From: an uncultured Flavobacteriaceae bacterium
Lineage (GTDB): Bacteria; Bacteroidota; Bacteroidia; Flavobacteriales; Flavobacteriaceae
Length of the DNA: 64,000 nucleotides
Assembly (NCBI GenBank): GCA_943842245.1
Contig: CALTAJ010000002.1
Span: 645,596 to 709,595, forward strand
Direction: 5' to 3'
The position numbers were made by a program, and so were the translations under genes. The notes under the pieces were generated by a model. It saw nothing but the letters and a program-made list of their open reading frames with translations. It was not told where the DNA came from and did not search any database. Of this stretch, positions 1-7,872 are shown in pieces (position 1 is the stretch's first letter; each line of letters opens with the position of its first letter).

Positions 1-483
1 TTAGAAAAAAAAAAGTTTGATAAAATTGCTTTTTTGGATGCTGATCTCTCTACTTCATTGGAAGAGTGCTATGCCTTATCTAAAAAAGTGAATTCAAAAA
101 TAAAGTTTGTATTTGGTTCTCGAATAAGAAAAATCGATAACAATATAAACCGCCTTTACCACAGATTTATAATTGGGCGAATCCTAGCAACCTTTATTTC
201 AAGAATACTCAATCTACCGATTTATGATTCACAATGTGGCTGTAAAATTTTCAATTCAGAATTAATCCCTGTTGCCTTTAATGATCATTTTCTTACCAAA
301 TGGCTTTTTGATGTAGAGATTTTTTTTCGTCTCAAGAATCATTTTGGAAGTGAAAATCTAATAGCCTTTTCTAAAGAAACCCCATTGAAATCTTGGAAAG
401 ATATGGGTGGTTCTAAAATTAGACTTAGTTACGGGTTTTGGGTTTGGTTCGATTTAATAAAAATTTATCGTTTTTATAAATGA
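1..483 (+). CDS. Glycosyltransferase family 2, 5' truncated by window edge
   Basis: The frame is open from base 1 and gives 160 residues up to the TGA at 481-483; the true start lies before the window, and the first in-frame ATG (34) falls just after the catalytic strand. The visible part begins in the GT-A fold with FLDADLS, a DxD-type nucleotide-sugar/metal site, and continues with a GSR segment and an xDSQCGCK stretch as in polyprenyl-phosphate sugar transferases of the DPM1/ALG5 kind. Its stop overlaps the next start (ATGA at 480-483), so it is translationally coupled to an ArnT-like membrane transferase. By inference it makes the lipid-linked sugar donor which that enzyme uses. The family call is firm; the sugar is unknown. 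Confidence 0.8.
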   Translation, partial: LEKKKFDKIAFLDADLSTSLEECYALSKKVNSKIKFVFGSRIRKIDNNINRLYHRFIIGRILATFISRILNLPIYDSQCGCKIFNSELIPVAFNDHFLTKWLFDVEIFFRLKNHFGSENLIAFSKETPLKSWKDMGGSKIRLSYGFWVWFDLIKIYRFYK

Positions 484-1868
484 AAAGAATTGAGTCGTTT
501 ATAATAAGTGAAAGTTCACACCCCTTAATATTCTGGGTAATGGTTCTGATTAGGGGAATCTTTAATTATAGTCTTCCTCTTATGGATAAAACTGAAGCGC
601 GTTATGCAGAAATCGCACGTATTATGTCAGAAACTCAAAACTGGATAGTCCTTCATGTAGACTATGATATTCCATTTTGGGCAAAGCCTCCTCTATCATC
701 TTGGGCAAGTGCGCTGAGTATTTCTGTTTTTGGGGATCACGAATTTTTTATTCGCCTACCTTATTTGCTTTTAGCTGTAGTTATCGGACTTTTTTTAAGC
801 CGTTATAATGAGGGAACTTCTCGATATTTACCAGGTATATTCCTCCTTTGTCTTCCAGAATTTTATTTACACTCTGGAGTTGTTTCAACTGATATGTTTC
901 TAAGTTTTAGTATAGCGTTAATGATGCTTAGTTTTTGGGAAGCACTTAAAGAGGAAAGTAAATCCTATTGGGGATATCTCTTTTTTATTGGTTTGGGATT
1001 GGGACTTTTAGCTAAGGGGCCTATAGTAGCTATATTAAGTTTGCCACCAATAGCGATCTGGTGTGTTATTTCAAAAAACGTTAAGAAGGCATTTAAAACT
1101 GCTCCTTGGGTTTTAGGTGTTATTTTGTCACTCACTATTAGTATACCATGGTATTATCTTGTAGAATTACGTTCTCCAGGTTTTATAAACTACTTTATAG
1201 TTGGAGAACATTTTGAACGTTTTTTTAATTCAGAATGGCAAGGAGATAAGTATGGTTTTGCTAAACAGCAGCCCTTTGGAATTATTTGGATTTTCTTTAT
1301 AGTTTTTATTTTGCCTTGGTCTATTTTACTAATTAGACTGATCAATAAAAAATGGTCAATAATTAAAAAAGATTCCTGGGCATTATTTTTATTAGTCTGG
1401 ATGTTATGGACACCTTTCTTTTTTACAACTTCAAAAAGTTTAATCCATCCATACATACTTCCTTCTATGATTCCTCTGGCCCTATTTATCAACTATTTCT
1501 GGGAGACAGTAAAAAATAAAAGAATATATCTCTATTGTGGTTTAGGTATTCCTCTCACGCTTTTAATTGTATTACTTTCAGGAGTAGCCAAGCCTATATA
1601 TATAAACAATACAGATAAATATATTTTAAAAAATATTAACCCTAAGGTACCTATCTATTCCTTGGATCAAAAATCATACTCAAGCCAATTCTATACTAAC
1701 GGACTTATTAAAATAATTGATCAAGAAAAATTAGAAAAACTAATAACTAAAGGATCAAAATTTTACATAAGGATTACTAACAATAGATGGAGAAATTTAT
1801 CACCAGGTCTGAGAAGTGGTTTAGAACTTGTTAATAAAAACAAGAAAGTAGGAGTGTACCAATTGTAA
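480..1868 (+). CDS. ArnT/PMT-like membrane glycosyltransferase (GT83/GT39 type)
   Basis: A 462-residue polytopic membrane protein. Near the N-terminus the first periplasmic loop carries DKTEARYAEIARIM (residues 36-49) and then the KPPLSSW segment (about 69-75), the acidic-Arg-Tyr and Lys-Pro-Pro signatures of ArnT and related transferases that move a sugar from undecaprenyl phosphate to an acceptor such as lipid A or protein. About ten hydrophobic segments follow, with a short soluble C-terminal tail. The start overlaps the stop of the upstream GT2 gene by four bases, fitting a donor-synthase plus transferase pair. It converges on the tRNA cluster at 1880. The substrate cannot be read from the sequence. 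Confidence 0.8.
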   Translation: MKRIESFIISESSHPLIFWVMVLIRGIFNYSLPLMDKTEARYAEIARIMSETQNWIVLHVDYDIPFWAKPPLSSWASALSISVFGDHEFFIRLPYLLLAVVIGLFLSRYNEGTSRYLPGIFLLCLPEFYLHSGVVSTDMFLSFSIALMMLSFWEALKEESKSYWGYLFFIGLGLGLLAKGPIVAILSLPPIAIWCVISKNVKKAFKTAPWVLGVILSLTISIPWYYLVELRSPGFINYFIVGEHFERFFNSEWQGDKYGFAKQQPFGIIWIFFIVFILPWSILLIRLINKKWSIIKKDSWALFLLVWMLWTPFFFTTSKSLIHPYILPSMIPLALFINYFWETVKNKRIYLYCGLGIPLTLLIVLLSGVAKPIYINNTDKYILKNINPKVPIYSLDQKSYSSQFYTNGLIKIIDQEKLEKLITKGSKFYIRITNNRWRNLSPGLRSGLELVNKNKKVGVYQL

Positions 1869-1879
1869 TAAGGAAGAAG

Positions 1880-1951
1880 AGCCAATGACGAGATTTGAAC
1901 TCGTGACCTCTTCCTTACCAAGGAAACGCTCTACCCCTGAGCTACATCGGC
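1880..1951 (-). tRNA. tRNA-Thr (GGT)
   Basis: The reverse complement folds as a cloverleaf: acceptor GCCGATG pairs with CATTGGC, the D stem is GCTC/GAGC, the anticodon loop TTGGTAA contains anticodon GGT, and the T arm has loop TTCAAAT. No CCA is encoded. It is the last of four tRNA genes in a minus-strand cluster (Thr-Tyr-Gly-Thr). Confidence 0.95.
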
Positions 1952-1963
1952 AATAAATAAGAG

Positions 1964-2036
1964 AGCGAGAGACCGGGTTCGAACCGGCGACATTCAGCTT
2001 GGAAGGCTGACGCTCTACCAACTGAGCTACTCTCGC
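1964..2036 (-). tRNA. tRNA-Gly (TCC)
   Basis: The reverse complement gives acceptor GCGAGAG/CTCTCGC, D stem GCTC/GAGC, anticodon stem TCAGC/GCTGA with loop CTTCCAA (anticodon TCC), and a T arm with loop TTCGAAC. CCA is not encoded. Third gene of the tRNA cluster. Confidence 0.96.
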
Positions 2037-2102
2037 TTTTAACTGATAAATCAGTGTTGATATAGAATTCATAAATATATAAAAAATACAAAAACTAAAT
2101 TG

Positions 2103-2184
2103 TGGGGAGAGCAGGATTCGAACCTGCGAAGTTAAAAACAGCAGATTTACAGTCTGCCCTCGTTGGCCGCTTGAGTATCTCCCC
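2103..2184 (-). tRNA. tRNA-Tyr (GTA)
   Basis: The reverse complement has acceptor GGGGAGA/TCTCCCC, anticodon loop CTGTAAA (anticodon GTA), a long variable region as expected for bacterial class II tRNA-Tyr, T loop TTCGAAT and discriminator A. Total length is 82 nt without CCA. Second gene of the cluster. Confidence 0.96.
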
Positions 2185-2205
2185 AATTTTGATGAACTTA
2201 TAAAG

Positions 2206-2279
2206 AGCCGATGGAGGGACTCGAACCCACGACCTGCTGATTACAAATCAGCTGCTCTAGCCAGCTGAGCTACATCGGC
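2206..2279 (-). tRNA. tRNA-Thr (TGT)
   Basis: The reverse complement has acceptor GCCGATG/CATCGGC, D stem GCTC/GAGC, anticodon stem GCTGA/TCAGC with loop TTTGTAA (anticodon TGT), and T loop TTCGAGT. CCA is not encoded. It is the first gene of the cluster and lies downstream of hpf. Confidence 0.96.
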
Positions 2280-2565
2280 TTAAATAAATGTTCTTTCAAG
2301 CTATAAAAGTATTTTTATTAGAAAGTATATTTAAATATTTATGTACATAGATATTAAATAATATTCGAAATTATAGCTATTAATATATTTTCAATGAACT
2401 GTCGGCAAATATAAACTGATTTGTTAAATCCAAAAGCAAAATCTATTTTTTTCTTAAGGATTAGTTATTTAATTTTTGAATAATTCTTATCTGACAGAAA
2501 ATTTAAATGATGTTTTTGAAAGATATTTCTCACCCAAATTCAACTGAACAGATGGGTTTTTATTT

Positions 2566-2868
2566 TTATAATATTCTTTCTTTTTCCTTTCTTCGTTTTA
2601 AAATCCTCTCGGCACTATCTGCAGCGGAATTGATTGACTCCTCAAAAGACTTAGAAATTTTTTTTACAACTATGTCATCTCCAGGAATTCCAATTTTAAG
2701 TTCCGTCCATTTGTTTATTCCATCAGAATTATTTTCAACTTTTGTAAAAACAAATACTTCTATAATTTGATTGTAGAATAAGGAAAGTTTTTCAATTCGC
2801 TTTTTTGCAAAGTCTTTTAACTTTTTATCTGCTTTGTAATTTACAGATTGGAAATGCATATTTATCAT
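2566..2868 (-). CDS. hpf: Ribosome hibernation promoting factor (HPF/RaiA family, short form)
   Basis: A 100-residue protein beginning MINMHFQSVNYKAD; the frame stays open into xerC, but the family begins here, so I chose the ATG at 2866-2868 (an ATG three codons later is possible). It shows the beta-alpha-beta-beta-beta-alpha pattern of the family, with a basic N-terminal helix (DFAKKRIEKL) and a charged C-terminal tail. HPF binds the 30S decoding region and converts ribosomes to inactive dimers in stationary phase. It sits 16 bases after xerC in the order rpsU-xerC-hpf-tRNAs, typical of flavobacteria, so this is a translation-linked neighbourhood. Confidence 0.88.
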   Translation of the reverse strand: MINMHFQSVNYKADKKLKDFAKKRIEKLSLFYNQIIEVFVFTKVENNSDGINKWTELKIGIPGDDIVVKKISKSFEESINSAADSAERILKRRKEKERIL

Positions 2869-2884
2869 AAATTTTATTTTTAAG

Positions 2885-3778
2885 TTATTTATTTTGCTCT
2901 CTGGGGTGTGCTTTTTTATAAATCTCTTGAATCTTAGCCATGCTGCTATGAGTATAATGCTGAGTGGCTGCAATACTACTGTGACCCAAAAGATCTTTTA
3001 TGGAATTTAAATCTGCTCCTTGATCCAATAAATGTGTGGCAAAACTGTGTCTTAAAACGTGAGGACTGCGTTTAGTTTTGGTAGACACTTTACTAAAGTA
3101 TTTTTTAACACACTGATAAACAAATGATATGGAGAGCTTTTTACCATTCTCATTAACAAAGAAAAAATCAGCTTCTCTAACTATCTTTAAATCTTCTTGT
3201 GATTTTAATAACATCTTTAAATGATCTTGAATTTCTGGTAAAAGGGGCACTAGTCGTTCTTTATTGCGCTTACCTAAAACTTTCAATAATCCTTTAGGAA
3301 AATCTATGTCTTTAACTTTTAAATCAATCAACTCACTCCTACGAATTCCTGTAAAGTAAAGAAGCTGTATTAAAGTTCTTGTCATTGACCCGATATAGGT
3401 GTCAGGAAAAATATCTGCCTCAAATAAGCTTTTAATTTCTTCTTGAGAAAAGGGTAATGCTACTTTAGTTTCTGTTTTAAGTGCCCTATGCTCTTTTAAC
3501 GGAGAAACTCCAATTTTTTTAATACTAAGTTGGAATTTATAATATGAACGTAAAGCTGATACTTTCCTATTAACTGTTCTTGAACTATTACCTGACTCTA
3601 TTAAAGTCACAATCCAAGCTCTTATTTCACCATAAGAAGCTGTCTCAATCCCTCCTTGAGATTGCTCTGATTTTAAATAAGATTCAAAAGCAATTAGGTT
3701 AGCTTGATAGGCCTTCATTGTGTGCTCAGAACATTTTTTTTCTAGGGAGATGTATTCTAAGAAGGCAAAAATGGACAT
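2885..3778 (-). CDS. xerC: Tyrosine recombinase XerC-like (chromosome dimer resolution)
   Basis: A 297-residue integrase-family recombinase of normal Xer length. The N-terminal SAM-like DNA-binding domain covers about residues 1-95 and the catalytic domain 110-290. All catalytic residues are visible: Arg146 (TGIRRSEL), Lys170 (LGKRNKER), His240 and Arg243 (HVLRH), His266 (LLGHSS) and nucleophile Tyr275. Xer recombinases act at dif to resolve chromosome dimers before division. Placement between rpsU and hpf is the housekeeping position in this group, so I read it as the cellular enzyme and not a mobile integrase. Its ATG directly follows the U-tract of a terminator-like hairpin (3779-3825). 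Confidence 0.88.
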   Translation of the reverse strand: MSIFAFLEYISLEKKCSEHTMKAYQANLIAFESYLKSEQSQGGIETASYGEIRAWIVTLIESGNSSRTVNRKVSALRSYYKFQLSIKKIGVSPLKEHRALKTETKVALPFSQEEIKSLFEADIFPDTYIGSMTRTLIQLLYFTGIRRSELIDLKVKDIDFPKGLLKVLGKRNKERLVPLLPEIQDHLKMLLKSQEDLKIVREADFFFVNENGKKLSISFVYQCVKKYFSKVSTKTKRSPHVLRHSFATHLLDQGADLNSIKDLLGHSSIAATQHYTHSSMAKIQEIYKKAHPREQNK

Positions 3779-3825
3779 AAAAAAACGTTATCCTATAAAG
3801 TTAAAAAACTTCATTAAGATAACGT
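3779..3825 (-). terminator. Hairpin with U-tract between rpsU and xerC (terminator or attenuator)
   Basis: On the minus strand ACGTTATC (3825-3818) pairs with GATAACGT (3792-3785); an inner stem AAGTT/AACTT closes a TTTT loop, leaving an asymmetric internal loop. Seven T residues (3785-3779) follow at once and end at the A of the xerC ATG (3778). This looks like an intrinsic terminator for the short rpsU message with read-through into xerC-hpf. Confidence 0.6.
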
Positions 3826-3845
3826 GAATTGTTTTTTATAAAAAC

Positions 3846-4040
3846 CTAAATATTTTCACTATCACGTAAATGCTGAATATATTGCGCTTTTTGAATTTTT
3901 TGACGATTTTTTACAGAAGGCTTTACAAATTGCTTTCTAACTTGAAGTTGTCGCTTAGCGCCTGTTTTATCAAATTTTCGTTTAAAACGCTTTAATGCAC
4001 GGTCGATGTTTTCACCGTCCTTAACTGGAATGATTAACAT
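3846..4040 (-). CDS. rpsU: Small ribosomal subunit protein bS21
   Basis: A 64-residue basic protein starting MLIIPVKDGENIDRALKRF, matching bS21 in length and sequence. The reading frame extends further upstream, but the ATG at 4038-4040 is fixed by a perfect Shine-Dalgarno sequence eight bases before it. In Bacteroidota bS21 helps hold the 16S anti-Shine-Dalgarno in a pocket on the 30S platform (established structural work), which explains why most genes lack this signal while rpsU keeps one, allowing autoregulation when bS21 runs low. It is transcribed ahead of xerC and hpf with a terminator-like hairpin in between. Confidence 0.93.
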   Translation of the reverse strand: MLIIPVKDGENIDRALKRFKRKFDKTGAKRQLQVRKQFVKPSVKNRQKIQKAQYIQHLRDSENI

Positions 4041-4048
4041 AAAGTGGC

Positions 4049-4057
4049 ACCTCCTTT
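4049..4057 (-). promoter_or_regulatory. Perfect Shine-Dalgarno of rpsU
   Basis: The minus strand reads AAAGGAGGT, fully complementary to the 16S rRNA 3' end, followed by an 8-base spacer to the ATG. I see no comparable sequence before other genes here, which fits the Bacteroidota rule that Shine-Dalgarno sites are rare and that rpsU is an exception used for autoregulation. Confidence 0.9.
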
Positions 4058-4067
4058 CATAAGGGTG

Positions 4068-4075
4068 CAAATATA
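4068..4075 (-). promoter_or_regulatory. Predicted -7 promoter element of rpsU
   Basis: The minus strand reads TATATTTG, an exact match to the Bacteroidota -7 consensus TAnnTTTG. Transcription would start about 20-25 bases before the rpsU ATG and include the Shine-Dalgarno. No clear -33 TTTG is visible. Confidence 0.5.
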
Positions 4076-4117
4076 AATAAAAGAATGAGTTAAGAGTCTT
4101 TAATTCTAAATTAAAGT

Positions 4118-5281
4118 TTAATCATTTAAAATTTTTCTAGCAATAACTACTTTTTGAATTTCACTAGTCCCCTCGCCTATTGTACAAAGCTTAGAATCCC
4201 TCAAGAATTTTTCAACAGGAAAGTCTTTGGTAAATCCATAACCACCATGAATTTGAACTGCTTCGTTTGCTACTTTAACACAAGTCTCAGAAGCAAATAA
4301 TTTTGCCATAGCACCAGCTTGAGTAACATTTAAGTTTTGATTTTTCATTTCTGATGCTTTTTGAGTAAGTAAAGAAGCTGCCTCTATTTCCGTTACCATA
4401 TCAGCTAATTTAAAAGAAATACCCTGAAAATTACTTATGGATTTTCCAAACTGCTTGCGTTCTTGTGAATACTTCAATGATGCATTATAAGCACCCTTGG
4501 CAATACCCAAGGAAAGTGCTGCTATTGAGATCCTACCTCCATCTAAAATTTTCATCGACTGAATAAAGCCGTCGCCAACTGGTCCAAGTCTATTTTGATC
4601 AGATATAACACATTCTTCAAAAACCATTTCTGCAGTTTCAGATGCCCGCATTCCTAATTTATTTTCTTTTTTTCCTGCGTAAAAACCAGGGGTTCCTCGT
4701 TCAACTACGAAAGCGGTCATACCTCTATTATTACCTTTCTCTCCATTTCGAGCAATAACAACTGCGATATCACCAGATATTCCGTGGGTTATAAAATTTT
4801 TAGTACCATTTAAAACCCATTGATCTCCTTCTTTTCTAGCCGTAGTCGACATGTCTTTAGCGTCAGATCCAGTATTATGTTCTGTAAGTCCCCAAGCACC
4901 AATAGCTGACCCTTGACAGAGTTTAGGCAGCCACTTTAAACGCTGATCCTCAGTTCCAAATTTGTAAATATGGTTAACACAAAGAGAGTTATGGGCAGCA
5001 ATTGATAATCCAATAGAGGGATCAACAATAGAGATTGTTTCTATAAGGGTCACATACTCATGATACCCCATGCCAGAACCACCATAAGATTCTGGAATAA
5101 GCATTCCCATAAACCCAAGAGCTCCTGCCTGTTGAAAAATTTCAGACGGGAAATATTGCGCCTCGTCCCATTCCATAATGTTTGGCTTGATAAATTGAGT
5201 AGCAAAATCTCTTGCTGCTTCATATACCATACGTTGAGTCTCGGAAGTTTTAATTTCGGGACGTAATTCGAAATCTATCAT
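4118..5281 (-). CDS. Acyl-CoA dehydrogenase
   Basis: A 387-residue flavoprotein with the full family architecture: N-terminal helical domain, middle beta domain with the FAD-contact segment WGLTEHNTGSDA (about 129-140), and C-terminal helical domain ending in the HGGYGFTKDFPVEK signature. The catalytic base is probably Glu370 in EGTSEIQ, the position used by short- and medium-chain enzymes. It oxidises acyl-CoA to the trans-2-enoyl form in beta-oxidation or branched-chain amino-acid breakdown; chain length cannot be told from sequence alone. It appears to be a single-gene unit with a TATATTTG element (5296-5303) about 15 bases before its ATG. Confidence 0.9.
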   Translation of the reverse strand: MIDFELRPEIKTSETQRMVYEAARDFATQFIKPNIMEWDEAQYFPSEIFQQAGALGFMGMLIPESYGGSGMGYHEYVTLIETISIVDPSIGLSIAAHNSLCVNHIYKFGTEDQRLKWLPKLCQGSAIGAWGLTEHNTGSDAKDMSTTARKEGDQWVLNGTKNFITHGISGDIAVVIARNGEKGNNRGMTAFVVERGTPGFYAGKKENKLGMRASETAEMVFEECVISDQNRLGPVGDGFIQSMKILDGGRISIAALSLGIAKGAYNASLKYSQERKQFGKSISNFQGISFKLADMVTEIEAASLLTQKASEMKNQNLNVTQAGAMAKLFASETCVKVANEAVQIHGGYGFTKDFPVEKFLRDSKLCTIGEGTSEIQKVVIARKILND

Positions 5282-5295
5282 AGATTGTTTTATTA

Positions 5296-5303
5296 CAAAT
5301 ATA
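5296..5303 (-). promoter_or_regulatory. Predicted -7 promoter element of the acyl-CoA dehydrogenase gene
   Basis: The minus strand reads TATATTTG (consensus TAnnTTTG). The start would be about 10 bases before the ATG at 5281, giving a very short 5' leader. The -33 box is not clear. Confidence 0.4.
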
Positions 5304-5322
5304 AATTTTTATATAGTTTGTA

Positions 5323-6933
5323 CTACTTTTTGATTTTGGCTATGGCTGATAAATAACTGTTTAATTCTTCTCTCACACGAGGGAATAGTAATAATAATCC
5401 AATCATATTTGGAAATACTAAAGCTAAGATCATAGCGTCTGAAAATGCCCAGACCGAAGACATATCTCCAGCGGCACCAATAACAATAAAAATTAAAAAT
5501 AAAGATTTATATGTCAACTCAGAAACTTTACTTTTTCCAAAAATATACATCCATGACTGTAAACCATAATATGACCAAGAAATCATAGTTGAAATAGCAA
5601 AAAGCACTACAGCAACGGTTAGGAATGGTCCTGAAAATGAAATATATTTTGCAAAAGCGGCAGCAGTGATTCCCGCTCCTTCAGATGGAACACCATCAAT
5701 CATTACAACTCCACCCACACCTCCGTAATCAAATATACTGTTATCACCATTAAAAATAATAATTACTAAAGCAGTCATAGTACAAATTACAACCGTATCA
5801 ATAAAAGGCTCTAACAGGGCTACTAATCCTTCTGAAGCCGCATAGTTAGTTTTTACAGCTGAGTGAGCTATTGAAGCAGAACCTGCTCCTGCCTCATTTG
5901 AGAATGCAGCACGCCTAAACCCAGTTATTAAAACACCTAGCAGTCCTCCTAGTCCTGCTTGGGGACTAAAGGCTTGACTAAATATCATTCTGAAAGCATC
6001 GTCAACAAAACTAAAATTAGTTAAGATGATATACAAACAAGCCAGGATGTACATAAGAGCCATCAAGGGTACAACTTTTTCTGTTACCGAGGCAATACGT
6101 TTAATGCCTCCTATAATAATAATTCCAACCAAAACCATCATAATAAATCCTATAATAGTTCGTGCGCTACCTCCAGTCATTCCAAAAGAATTGACTAATT
6201 GCATAGCAGCTTGATTAGACTGGGCTGCATTTCCACCTCCAAAGGAAGCTCCGATACACAAAAAAGCAAAAGTTGCAGCCAATATTTTTCCAAGAGTACC
6301 AAATCCTTTTTCTTTTAGGCCTTTAGTCAAATAATACATAGGGCCTCCGTATACTGTTCCATCTTCACCAACATCTCGATATTTAACGCCTAAAGTACAC
6401 TCTACAAATTTTGTAGACATACCTAATAGACCACATAATATCATCCAAAATGTAGCTCCTGGTCCTCCGACTGCAATAGCTAATGCTACCCCAGCAATAT
6501 TTCCATTACCTACAGTTCCAGAAACAGCAGTCGCAAGGGCCTGAAAGTGACTGACTTCTCCTTCTTTACCCTCGCTAAAAGAAGTTCTTTTGGCCTCTAA
6601 GTCTGATGAAATTTCAGAGTTAGTGGAATTGTGATTATCTATACTATCATATTTACCTCGAACCGTATTAATAGCTGTTGAAAAGTGTCGAACATTAACA
6701 AATCCAAAATAGATGGTAAAAAAAAGTGCTCCCCCAACTAGCAATAAAATTATTGTGGGGATTTCTGTTCCAGGAAAATTATGCAAAATTAATCCTTCCC
6801 ACCAATTTGCTATAGGTGTAAATGCTTCATTAATCCGTTCGTCTAAACCACGTTCTTGAGAAAATACTGGTGAATGAATTAATAGAAATAACAGGGTTGA
6901 GAAATAATACTTTTTTGGGAGAGAAAATTTCAT
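5323..6933 (-). CDS. Alanine/glycine:cation symporter (AGCS family, AlsT-like)
   Basis: A 536-residue integral membrane protein with about eleven hydrophobic helices, preceded by a signal-like N-terminus (about residues 1-25, ending SPVFSQ) that is common in Bacteroidota members. Family signatures visible include the ATAVSGTVGNGNIAGVA region and the FSNEAGAGSASIAHSA segment. AGCS transporters import alanine or glycine with sodium, or protons. It stands alone, transcribed away from the PspC-like gene, with a 272-base upstream gap in which I see no riboswitch-like fold. The specific amino acid is unproven. Confidence 0.88.
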   Translation of the reverse strand: MKFSLPKKYYFSTLLFLLIHSPVFSQERGLDERINEAFTPIANWWEGLILHNFPGTEIPTIILLLVGGALFFTIYFGFVNVRHFSTAINTVRGKYDSIDNHNSTNSEISSDLEAKRTSFSEGKEGEVSHFQALATAVSGTVGNGNIAGVALAIAVGGPGATFWMILCGLLGMSTKFVECTLGVKYRDVGEDGTVYGGPMYYLTKGLKEKGFGTLGKILAATFAFLCIGASFGGGNAAQSNQAAMQLVNSFGMTGGSARTIIGFIMMVLVGIIIIGGIKRIASVTEKVVPLMALMYILACLYIILTNFSFVDDAFRMIFSQAFSPQAGLGGLLGVLITGFRRAAFSNEAGAGSASIAHSAVKTNYAASEGLVALLEPFIDTVVICTMTALVIIIFNGDNSIFDYGGVGGVVMIDGVPSEGAGITAAAFAKYISFSGPFLTVAVVLFAISTMISWSYYGLQSWMYIFGKSKVSELTYKSLFLIFIVIGAAGDMSSVWAFSDAMILALVFPNMIGLLLLFPRVREELNSYLSAIAKIKK

Positions 6934-7205
6934 AATTTTTTTGAAAAATTTGATAGGCTCAATATCATAAAAAGGAATAGAAAAACAAATTAATAAATTG
7001 AAAGATTATACTTAATTTATAAATATCCTATTTGATAAGAAATTCATTAGTCATAGTAGTATAAGAAAATATGATACTTTCTTTAAAATTTATTCTTCCT
7101 TTGAATTTTGTTTTATTAAAATTTACCTCAATTATCAATGCTGGTTGAATAATTAAATAAATCAATTAGGAAATGAAAATAAGAATTAAAAATCTAGTAA
7201 GAAGA

Positions 7206-7433
7206 TCATAAATCGAAAACAGAAGTTCTTTTAGTATAGATAAGATCTTTGAGTTTTAACCAAAATGCCAATATTAAATAAATCACAAAGCCCCCTATTA
7301 ATGTTGTAAAAGAAGCATAAATAAAAAATAAGCGAACGCTTTTGACCTTCATTCCAAGTAACTCTGCCAACCGGTTTGAAACAGCAAAACCATTTCGCTC
7401 AAAAAAAATACGAAATCGGTTAGATCTATCCAT
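7206..7433 (-). CDS. PspC-domain small membrane protein
   Basis: A 75-residue protein with one hydrophobic helix (about residues 35-58) after an N-terminal segment reading NRLAELLGMKVKSVRLFFI, which resembles the PspC domain (helix, Gly-hydrophobic turn, VRLxF). The tail LKLKDLIYTKRTSVFDL is cytoplasmic and highly conserved in flavobacteria as I recall. PspC proteins act in membrane-stress responses, but short stand-alone forms like this have no proven role. It lies 18 bases downstream of the rhodanese gene on the same strand, so the two may be co-transcribed. Confidence 0.65.
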   Translation of the reverse strand: MDRSNRFRIFFERNGFAVSNRLAELLGMKVKSVRLFFIYASFTTLIGGFVIYLILAFWLKLKDLIYTKRTSVFDL

Positions 7434-7451
7434 AAAACAACCTTGAACTAA

Positions 7452-7760
7452 TTAACTTATTATTTCTCCTTTCCACTCCATAATTCCCCCCAATAAATTA
7501 TAACAGTTAACAATTCCTTTCTGTTTCAAAATCTGACATGCTTGGGCACTTCTAGCACCAGAACGACAGTAAATATAATATGAATTTGAAACTTCTAAAT
7601 CATTCACTTTATTCATGAATTCTTGAGGGCTTCGAATATCAATTAACTCTGCATTTGGAATATGTCCTTCTATAAATTCTTCAGGTGTTCTTACATCTAA
7701 AATTATACTCACAGATTCTAATTTCTGATTTTCAGTCCACTTATCTTGTGATAAATCCAT
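7452..7760 (-). CDS. Rhodanese-like sulfurtransferase domain protein
   Basis: A 102-residue single rhodanese domain. The LDVRTPEEFIEGHIPNA motif (residues 21-37) is the canonical CH2A-like segment and the active-site loop CRSGAR begins at Cys65, the persulfide-forming residue. Such single-domain proteins carry sulfane sulfur or act in thiosulfate/cyanide sulfur transfer; partner and substrate are not evident. No signal peptide is present, so it is cytoplasmic. It is divergent from the MarR gene at 7873 and upstream of the PspC-like gene. Confidence 0.88.
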   Translation of the reverse strand: MDLSQDKWTENQKLESVSIILDVRTPEEFIEGHIPNAELIDIRSPQEFMNKVNDLEVSNSYYIYCRSGARSAQACQILKQKGIVNCYNLLGGIMEWKGEIIS

Positions 7761-7840
7761 TATTTAATTTTAATCTAAAAATACAATAGCGTCAATCAAT
7801 AAACAAATCAAAAAAATTAAAATTGAAAGAATATTAATTG

Positions 7841-7848
7841 TATATTTG
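7841..7848 (+). promoter_or_regulatory. Predicted -7 promoter element of the marR-yceI pair
   Basis: TATATTTG matches TAnnTTTG and lies 24 bases before the MarR ATG. The nearest TTG upstream (7823-7825) is spaced closer than usual, so only the -7 box is convincing. Confidence 0.4.
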
Positions 7849-7872
7849 TACCTACAACATTCGTGGTAAAAA

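Noticed and set aside
1190-1492. Minus-strand frame inside the ArnT-like gene
   Set aside because: Shadow of a long membrane protein gene; no start signal or recognisable domain.
1821-2186. 121-codon minus-strand frame across the tRNA cluster
   Set aside because: It lies over three well-folded tRNA genes and encodes only tRNA-derived sequence.
2507-2770. Plus-strand frame opposite hpf
   Set aside because: It is antisense to a clear HPF gene and has no family features.
2869-2973. N-terminal extension of hpf into xerC
   Set aside because: The extra residues overlap the xerC C-terminus and are absent from the HPF family; the ATG at 2868 gives the normal length.
2885-3778. Tyrosine recombinase as sign of a genomic island next to tRNAs
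   Set aside because: Position rpsU-xerC-hpf is the housekeeping one in flavobacteria, and no att repeats or cargo genes are visible.
6934-7205. Riboswitch before the amino-acid symporter
   Set aside because: Gap of 272 bases is AT-rich with no glycine- or other riboswitch-like core.
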